From CAZOWL01 sp964583605 (lineage in GTDB: Bacteria > Pseudomonadota > Gammaproteobacteria > Chromatiales > Chromatiaceae): a stretch of DNA of 37,567 bases. The position numbers were made by a program, and so were the translations under genes. The notes under the pieces were generated by a model that saw only the letters and a list, made by a program, of their open reading frames with translations, had not been told where the DNA came from and did no database searches. Numbering within the stretch: position 1 is the stretch's first letter; every line of letters begins with the position of its first letter. Of the stretch, positions 32,359 to 37,567 are shown piece by piece. The stretch is from positions 1-37,567 of the forward strand of contig CAZOWL010000036.1 in assembly GCA_964583605.1 (NCBI GenBank), in the 5' to 3' direction.

Positions 32359-33687
32359 TCAGCCGAGATACTGTCGCATGATCCGGGCGAAATCCACGCG
32401 CGCCCGCAACCGTCGGCAGAGCATGAAGACGCCGACGAACTTCCGGTGCAGGAAGAGCGTCGCAGGGTCGGGCATGCGGGTGAAGGAGCTCTCGTGGTAG
32501 AGCTCGCGCCCACGGGTGAAGACCCGCTCGAAGAGGCTCGAGCGGCCGAAATCGTAGGGCCCGTCGTAGCGCAGCACCTCACCGGAGAGGCGGATCAGCC
32601 CGACCAGCTCGGCAATCTTCTCGGGCTCGCCATCGGGGTCGATGTAGCCAAGCGCGATGGCCCCGTCCCGCAAGCCGTCGACGTCGTCGGCCAAGCCGGC
32701 CCGGCCGAGCCGGCGATAGTGCTCGACCAACGTCGGGGTGACGCCCTGCACGGCACCGAAATCCAGTAGCGCGATGCGACCCGTCTCGGAGTCGTAAAGA
32801 TAGTTGCCGAAGTTCGGGTCGGTCTGTACCAGCCTGAGCTCGAAGAGCTCGCGCAGCAGCAGCCTGCTCAGGAGCGTGGCGACGCGATCGCGCTCGCCAC
32901 GGGTGTAGTCGCTGCCGCTAAGCCGGTCGATCGATACACCGTCGGCGAAGCTCATCGCCAGCACGCGCGAGCGCGTGAGGTCCCACTGCACCCGAGGCAC
33001 GATGAAATCGGGATCGTCGCCGATCAGCTGACCGTATCGCTCCAGGGCGTCGGCCTCGGCCGCATAGTCCGCCTCGCGATGCAACTGACGACGGACCTCA
33101 TCGAGCATCGGCCCGATGTCCATGCCCTTCGGGATCATGCCCATCGCGCGCCCGAGGAAAGCGAGATTGTCGATGTCACTATCGATGCTCTCGCGGACGC
33201 CTGGGAACTGGATCTTGATGGCCAGCCGGCGACCATCACGGGTCTCGGCGCGATGGACCTGGCCGATTGAGGCCGCAGCGATCGGCGTGAAGTCGAAGCG
33301 CTTAAAGTGTCGGTTCCAGCCCGACCCGAGCTCGGCATCCAGCACCTCCGCAAGCTGGCCCAGCGGCATCGGCTCGGCGCGGTCACGCAGGCTGGCCATG
33401 ATCTCGGCGGCCTCCGGCGTGAAGACGTCGCTGCCGTCCATCGACATCAGCTGGCCCATCTTCATGACCGCTCCACGCATGCGCGCCATGCGGTTGGTGA
33501 AGCGCTGGGTGGCTTCGGGGCTGAGGCGGATGCGGCTCGGCTCGTCGCCACGCGCCCGCGCCAGCTCGAGCATCCCGCGCAGGCCGACGCCCGCGGCCAG
33601 GTCCGTCGCCGCACGACCCAAATGCCAGAGCCGATTGAGGCGCCGACTCGGCACCGGTAAGCCGCGGTGGGCCGTTGCGTCAGACAT
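32359..33687 (-). CDS. UbiB/AarF (ABC1) family kinase-like protein
   Basis: A 442-residue member of the atypical ABC1/UbiB kinase-like family. The family's KxGQ motif is visible as MKMGQLMS, then the Ala-rich loop AAASIGQVH, the AIKIQFPGV strand with the ATP-binding Lys, the catalytic-loop-like DPNFGNYLYD, and LDFG for metal binding. Family members support ubiquinone synthesis or lipid trafficking. It is shorter than UbiB and has no C-terminal membrane helices, closer to the AarF/COQ8-like relatives. ATG 33687 is chosen because the upstream open frame (to 33807) is Arg-rich and non-conserved. The ribosome binding site is weak. Confidence 0.9.
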   Translation of the reverse strand: MSDATAHRGLPVPSRRLNRLWHLGRAATDLAAGVGLRGMLELARARGDEPSRIRLSPEATQRFTNRMARMRGAVMKMGQLMSMDGSDVFTPEAAEIMASLRDRAEPMPLGQLAEVLDAELGSGWNRHFKRFDFTPIAAASIGQVHRAETRDGRRLAIKIQFPGVRESIDSDIDNLAFLGRAMGMIPKGMDIGPMLDEVRRQLHREADYAAEADALERYGQLIGDDPDFIVPRVQWDLTRSRVLAMSFADGVSIDRLSGSDYTRGERDRVATLLSRLLLRELFELRLVQTDPNFGNYLYDSETGRIALLDFGAVQGVTPTLVEHYRRLGRAGLADDVDGLRDGAIALGYIDPDGEPEKIAELVGLIRLSGEVLRYDGPYDFGRSSLFERVFTRGRELYHESSFTRMPDPATLFLHRKFVGVFMLCRRLRARVDFARIMRQYLG

Positions 33688-33942
33688 ATCGTGAAGCTCG
33701 CTTGCGAAGGCCAGGGATGGTTGTCGGCAGAAGATGGTAGCGGGGCGGGACTCCCGCAACCCCTGCCCCCTGCCCGTCGCCTGGTGATTCGGGGCATCCT
33801 GACGCAATGGAGGCGAGTGAGCGGACCGGCCCGCGCCACACCGCTGCGAGCTCAGTCCCTCGATTGAGCTGCCGCATCGCGGCGCGTCAGCGCAGCACGA
33901 TGCGGCGTCCCAGCGAGGGCCGTTGCAGAGATCCGGCAGCGA

Positions 33943-35160
33943 TCAATAGGCGGGGGCGCTGTCGCTGTAGTCCAGACCCATGCCCGCGGCCTGCTCGCGC
34001 ACCGTCTCGAAGAGTTGATGATCCAACGACTCCTCGACACCGCCGGCCGCGCTGACCCTGCGTCGGATGTAGTCGGAGCGGGCAGTAGCGGCCTCTTCGA
34101 TCTCTTGCCTCAGCCGGGTGCGGCGCTCGGCGAGCGCGCCGATCGCCTCCCTTTGCTCGGTCTTCGAAAGGTCTTGGAGCGCCTCGGGCAGCTCCTCAGC
34201 GGCCAGCGCATCAAGCTCGACGCGGCCGCTGCCGACGACGTCGACGAGCTCCTTCTCAGCAATACGCGCGGCCTCGCCGCTCGCCGACGCGGCAAAGGTG
34301 GCACGCCGCGCCAGCACCGGCGCCGGCGCGACCTCGCGCACCGCTTCGGCCTCGGCCTCGCGCTTCGCCCGCGCGGCCCGTTCAGCCCGGCTGCCGTAGT
34401 AGAGGCGGGTCGCATCGAGCTCTGCGGACAGACGCGCGAGTCGCTCGTCGTAGGGTGTCGCGATCGCCACCGCGGCCCCGTCGGAGGCCACCTCGAAGAA
34501 GGCCCCGTCACCGAGCTGGGCGATCTGCTGCCACAGGGCCCGGGTATCGCTCGCGCCGCCGCATTGGATGGCATTCACCCGGATGCCGCGGGCCGCGGCG
34601 AGCGCGAGCGTCTGCGGGTACTTGACGTCATCCTGGTAGTCCATGTGTGGCGGGGCATCGCCAACGAGGAAGACGACCCGATAGGCCCCCGAGTCCTGCC
34701 CCCAGGAGATCTCGGTGATCGCCTCGTGCAGGGCCTGATTGACGCTCTCCGGCGTGTCGCCACCGCCATTGGCCTGCAGCTGGAAGAGCTCGGTGTGCAG
34801 CCGATCGAGATCGGGCGTCAGGTCGACGAGCCGGGTCACATAATCGTCGCCCCGATCGCGGTAGGCGACGAGCCCCATGCGGATCTCGGGCGCAGGATCA
34901 GCGCTCCCCATGCTCGTGGCGATGGACCAGATCTTGTCCTTGGCCGCCTGGAGCAGCCCGCCCATGCTGCCGGTCGTGTCGAGGACGAACACGGCCTCGA
35001 CGACGGCGGCCTGGCCCTGGATGGCGGCGTCGATCGTCGGCGGCAAATCCGGCAGCGGGCGGGCCGGCTCGGACAGCGTCGGGAAGTAGCTCACGGCGGC
35101 CGCCGTGGCAGCGAACAGGGCGGTGCCCAATAGCAGCGTTCTGGGGTGCTGTATCCTCAT
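33943..35160 (-). CDS. exported VWA domain protein
   Basis: A 405-residue protein with a signal peptide or anchor (about 7-25) and a VWA domain (about 53-245). The MIDAS motif DTTGS is at 61-65, with Thr in GGGDTPESV and Asp in VGDAPPH. The remainder is a long charged helical region rich in Ala, Glu and Arg, with probable coiled coil (about 270-390). It ends the three-gene set PspA-like, membrane protein, VWA. The start ATG 35160 has GGAG eight bases upstream, 29 bases after the preceding gene. It is a different lineage from the BatA/BatB proteins in the same window. Confidence 0.9.
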   Translation of the reverse strand: MRIQHPRTLLLGTALFAATAAAVSYFPTLSEPARPLPDLPPTIDAAIQGQAAVVEAVFVLDTTGSMGGLLQAAKDKIWSIATSMGSADPAPEIRMGLVAYRDRGDDYVTRLVDLTPDLDRLHTELFQLQANGGGDTPESVNQALHEAITEISWGQDSGAYRVVFLVGDAPPHMDYQDDVKYPQTLALAAARGIRVNAIQCGGASDTRALWQQIAQLGDGAFFEVASDGAAVAIATPYDERLARLSAELDATRLYYGSRAERAARAKREAEAEAVREVAPAPVLARRATFAASASGEAARIAEKELVDVVGSGRVELDALAAEELPEALQDLSKTEQREAIGALAERRTRLRQEIEEAATARSDYIRRRVSAAGGVEESLDHQLFETVREQAAGMGLDYSDSAPAY

Positions 35161-35189
35161 GACGGTCTCTCCTAGAGGTAAACGATGAC

Positions 35190-35750
35190 TCAGTGGTGCA
35201 GACGCAGGCGACGCAGCAGCGTCGCGGCGCGGCGCTCGGCGCTGGCGAAGCGGTCCTCGGCATCCAAGTCCCGGCCGACGCGCGGGCCGAGGGCGGTAGC
35301 GATAGCGGGGAAGAGCGCCTGGACGAGAAAGAAGGTCCAGAGCGCCAGGGCCAGGCTCCCGGTGCTCGACAAGGCCCAGAGACCGCCGCCGAGCCCGAGC
35401 CCCAACAGGCCGACATCGGCCGCCGCGCCGAGCGGTCCGGGCTGCAGATAGATCGACCGCGCGAGCCAGATCACGCCGAGCTGGAGCGGCAGCATCAGCC
35501 CTGGCGCCAGGACCAGGCTGCAGACCGTTGCTAGCAGCGTGGCCAATGCGAGCGTGACGCGGCCCGCGGGCTCGTCGGCGCGGTAGAGGAGATAGAGGAC
35601 GTAGGCCGGTCCGAGGATCGCGAGGGTAGCCGGCAATGCGGCCGACATACCCAGGAGCAGGGCCGCCAGGCGAAAGATGGCGCCCCCGGCGAGGCTGGCC
35701 GCGATCGCGACGACGACGCCTTCCGGAAATCCGGGACGCGACCGGCTCAT
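35190..35750 (-). CDS. multi-pass membrane protein of unknown function
   Basis: A 186-residue protein with about four to six hydrophobic segments: near 11-33, 37-57, 65-85, 87-97, 107-122 and 130-152. It ends in a basic C-terminal tail (RRAATLLRRLRLHH). No conserved motif is recognised. Its start overlaps the stop of the PspA-like gene by four bases (ATGA) and the VWA gene follows after 29 bases, so all three are co-translated. It may anchor the PspA-like protein at the membrane, but this is inference from order only. Confidence 0.75.
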   Translation of the reverse strand: MSRSRPGFPEGVVVAIAASLAGGAIFRLAALLLGMSAALPATLAILGPAYVLYLLYRADEPAGRVTLALATLLATVCSLVLAPGLMLPLQLGVIWLARSIYLQPGPLGAAADVGLLGLGLGGGLWALSSTGSLALALWTFFLVQALFPAIATALGPRVGRDLDAEDRFASAERRAATLLRRLRLHH

Positions 35751-36286
35751 GATGCCCGCCGGCGCTTCTCGGCCAGCAGCGCGATCTCAACATCGACATC
35801 GCGGATCGGCTCGCAGTCCGTATGGCGGGCGTCGGCGCCGGCCGCGCGAGGCTTGGGCTCGTGATAGCCGACCTCCTCTGCCTCGGCCCGGAGCTCCTCG
35901 AGGCGCCGACGGCGCGCATCGAGCTGCCCGGCGAGCTCCTCGCCCCGACCCTTGAGCTCGCGCTCGCGACCCTCTAAGAGCAGATCGATACGCTCGCTCT
36001 CGAGCCGACGGCGCAGCAGGGCGCGAGCGAGCCCGTCTTCGCCGGCCGCGAGGCAGGTATCGAGCTCGTCGCGGATCTCTCTTTGCCGCCGCGCGATCTC
36101 GGCGCGGCGCAGGCCGAGCTGGTGCTGCTCTACTGCCAGCGCGCGGGCGGATCGCTCGTCGGCGGCGATCGCCTCCTCCATCTCGCGCAACGCCTGTGCG
36201 AGCAGGATCTCGGGCTCCTCCAGGCGATCCAGGACCGCGTGCAGGTCGGCCCGCACCAAGCGCGTCAAGCGGGTGATCAATGCCAT
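35747..36286 (-). CDS. PspA/IM30-like coiled-coil protein
   Basis: A 179-residue protein, almost entirely helical with long Glu/Arg/Ala-rich heptads (about 20-145). It resembles the PspA/Vipp1 family, with the expected amphipathic N-terminus (MALITRLTRLVRADLHAVLD) and then EEPEILLAQALREMEEAI. Known members bind damaged inner membranes and form rods or rings. It is shorter than E. coli PspA (222 residues), with a Gly/Arg-rich stretch and charged C-terminus instead of the last helices. The start ATG 36286 has AAGGAGG seven bases upstream. It opens the operon with a membrane protein and a VWA protein. Family assignment is good, not certain. Confidence 0.8.
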   Translation of the reverse strand: MALITRLTRLVRADLHAVLDRLEEPEILLAQALREMEEAIAADERSARALAVEQHQLGLRRAEIARRQREIRDELDTCLAAGEDGLARALLRRRLESERIDLLLEGRERELKGRGEELAGQLDARRRRLEELRAEAEEVGYHEPKPRAAGADARHTDCEPIRDVDVEIALLAEKRRRAS

Positions 36287-36305
36287 GGCTCGGCCTCCTT
36301 ACTAA

Positions 36306-36343
36306 GAAATCCGCGAAGCACGTTCGCTCCCTCGCCCTCTGGG
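36306..36343 (+). repeat. 120-bp dispersed hairpin repeat, copy D, truncated by an insertion sequence
   Basis: The first 38 bases of the repeat match copies B and C up to GCCCTCTGGG, then stop exactly where the IS50-like end begins at 36344. The remaining part would lie beyond the other end of the element, outside the window. Confidence 0.75.
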
Positions 36344-36362
36344 CTGATCTTTACCCACAAGT
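36344..36362. repeat. terminal sequence of the IS50-like element
   Basis: A 19-base terminus of the Tn5 type, with CTGA at the outer edge and CACAAGT at the inner edge. It is the expected transposase recognition end and fixes the junction at 36343/36344. Confidence 0.7.
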
Positions 36363-36420
36363 CTGAGGAGCACAAGGGCACACGGGAGATTCGAGGCGAA
36401 CACATGATGAGGAATTATGC

Positions 36421-37567
36421 TCAGTGGTAGAGGTCGTAGGCCATTTCGATGTCTGCTAAACGTGTCATGCCGCGCCACAGGACTTCGCTGCCGGGCTCGC
36501 CATCGTGGGCGCGGCCCAAGTGGCCGCCGAGCTGGCCGAGCAGGCGCACCGCCTCGTTGAGGCTCGGCGGGGTAGCCGGAGGCGTTTTGGTCTGACTGAT
36601 GAAGGTGGTCAGCGCCCGCCACTCCGAGTCGGTGAAGTAGACGGTGCACGGGACATCGGGAGTCTCGCGGCCGAGCGTCGTGAGGTAGTGAATACGCCAA
36701 GCGACGATCATGTCGATCGCCAGAGCGTTTTGCAGGCGGCGCGCCTGCTCGAGTTGGCGCGCCTCCACGCGACAGCCACTTTTGAGGATGCGATGATAGA
36801 CCTCGATGCCCCAGCGCCGGGCGTACCATTCGAGGCGCTCGCAGGCGTCGTGCTCCTGGTGCACGGGGCAGGTGGTCAACAGCATCCATTCCAGGGCATC
36901 GACCTGTGCGGGCGGGTCGATCTCGCGTGCCAAGACGGCCCACACGCGCACCCGCCCCAGGTGGCGTTTGCGCATGGGCGGGCGCAGGGTCACCGGGGCG
37001 CTGCGCACTGCCAGCGTCGCCTGACGTGCGGCCCGTTGCTCGCTTGGCGGCACCCACAGCACGCGCCGCCCGATCACCGCTTGGCGTTCGAGCCTGCTCC
37101 ACAAGTACTCAGTGCTCTGCTCATCATCGATGACCTTGCGATTGCGCGAGCGCTCGGCGCGGATCAACAGCTGGGCCGCGTGGGGCGTTTGGGCGTGCTC
37201 GACGAAGACCTCGTGGATGTCGGCCTCGCGGTCGGCCACCACCACCAGAGAGGTATTGCGGCAGCGCCGCTGCACCGCCGAGACGGTGCGGTAGCTCTCG
37301 ATCCACTTCCAACTCTCCTTGTCCTCGATCGGTTTCTCATGGCGGTGCTGGCGGCTGCCAATGCCCTCGCGCGCCCAGCATTGCACGTCGAGCAGGCCCA
37401 AGGGCGTGCCCTGTGGGGTCATGGCCAGGGTATCGTGCACCATCAAGCCACGGACTTTCTCGCTGTCAGTGCCGATCGGGCCCAGCCCCTCGGTGTGCGG
37501 ATGGCTGCTGTAATTGAGCGTGGTGGTATCCTGCGCTACCAGCACCAGGCGGTGCGCGCCGATGCGC
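36421..37567 (-). CDS. IS4 family (IS50/Tn5-like) transposase, N-terminus beyond window
   Basis: The frame is open to the window edge, so the start is not visible. 381 codons are present. The first catalytic Asp is in LVAQDTTTLNY, the second in VVADREADIHEVF, and the Y-x2-R-x3-E-x6-K motif is complete in WYARRWGIEVYHRILK, with the catalytic Glu inside. These are the DDE and YREK features of IS4-family transposases with hairpin-type cut-and-paste transposition, as in Tn5. The sequence shows no frameshift in the visible part, so the element may be active. It ends at TGA 36421-36423, 77 bases inside the element end. Confidence 0.92.
   Translation of the reverse strand, partial: RIGAHRLVLVAQDTTTLNYSSHPHTEGLGPIGTDSEKVRGLMVHDTLAMTPQGTPLGLLDVQCWAREGIGSRQHRHEKPIEDKESWKWIESYRTVSAVQRRCRNTSLVVVADREADIHEVFVEHAQTPHAAQLLIRAERSRNRKVIDDEQSTEYLWSRLERQAVIGRRVLWVPPSEQRAARQATLAVRSAPVTLRPPMRKRHLGRVRVWAVLAREIDPPAQVDALEWMLLTTCPVHQEHDACERLEWYARRWGIEVYHRILKSGCRVEARQLEQARRLQNALAIDMIVAWRIHYLTTLGRETPDVPCTVYFTDSEWRALTTFISQTKTPPATPPSLNEAVRLLGQLGGHLGRAHDGEPGSEVLWRGMTRLADIEMAYDLYH

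Larger units (their letters stand above)
36344..37567 (-). mobile_element. IS50-like (IS4 family) insertion sequence, one end, continues past the window
   Basis: The end is CTGATCTTTACCCACAAGT (36344-36362), which matches the IS50/Tn5 outer end CTGACTCTTATACACAAGT at 14 of 19 positions. It lies exactly where repeat copy D breaks off. A transposase gene of the same group runs leftwards inside. The far end is not in the window, so target duplication cannot be checked. Confidence 0.8.

Noticed and set aside
34015..35133. A 372-codon plus-strand open frame across the VWA gene
   Set aside because: Antisense to a protein with an intact MIDAS and signal peptide.

Overview
The window comes from a GC-rich gammaproteobacterium, most likely a Chromatiales-type (purple sulfur bacteria-like) genome. 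The evidence is KatG, TypA, a MoxR/Bat operon and an oxygen-independent class III ribonucleotide reductase under apparent FNR and NrdR control, plus a small exported Tyr/Trp/Gly-rich protein that resembles sulfur-globule proteins in composition. No 16S or other species marker is present, so the placement is inference.

Layout. 1-6372: the 3' end of an ATP-grasp gene, an alpha/beta hydrolase, katG (minus), the lrgA-lrgB pair (minus) and a phosphoribosyltransferase. 6351-7282: gene debris, with a Phd-type antitoxin remnant and a formylglycine-generating-enzyme (SUMF1) remnant. 7283-9094: typA (minus). 9095-9933: a long non-coding stretch with an A+T-rich core carrying two consensus DnaA boxes. 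9934-18601: a seven-gene operon, moxR - DUF58 - DUF4381 - VWA (BatA) - VWA (BatB) - TPR/low-complexity (BatC) - BatD, broken only by a dispersed hairpin repeat after moxR. 18663-18920: small exported protein (minus).

19149-22691 (minus) is the most interesting part. It is a class III ribonucleotide reductase locus in which the large NrdD polypeptide ends at its Cys/zinc region. A separate 64-residue ORF downstream carries the motif that normally holds the glycyl radical (RVMGY...FNxGK). A terminator-like hairpin and a perfect palindrome lie between the two genes, and nrdG follows. The promoter has an FNR box, a -10 and two NrdR boxes in textbook geometry.

23083-25145: a glycerophosphodiesterase (minus), tadA (plus) and tRNA-Ser(CGA). 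25146-29118 downstream of the tRNA is a decayed island: a Phd/RelE-like toxin-antitoxin pair whose toxin has lost one base after its start codon, a frameshifted large gene, a deletion derivative of an IS1634-type element, and a truncated hydrolase. 29311-33687 (minus): an exported zincin-type metallopeptidase, a two-domain VOC protein and a UbiB/AarF-type kinase-like protein. 33943-36286 (minus): a three-gene PspA-like / membrane protein / VWA module. 36344-end: one end of an IS50-like (IS4 family) element, inserted inside a fourth copy of the 120-bp hairpin repeat.
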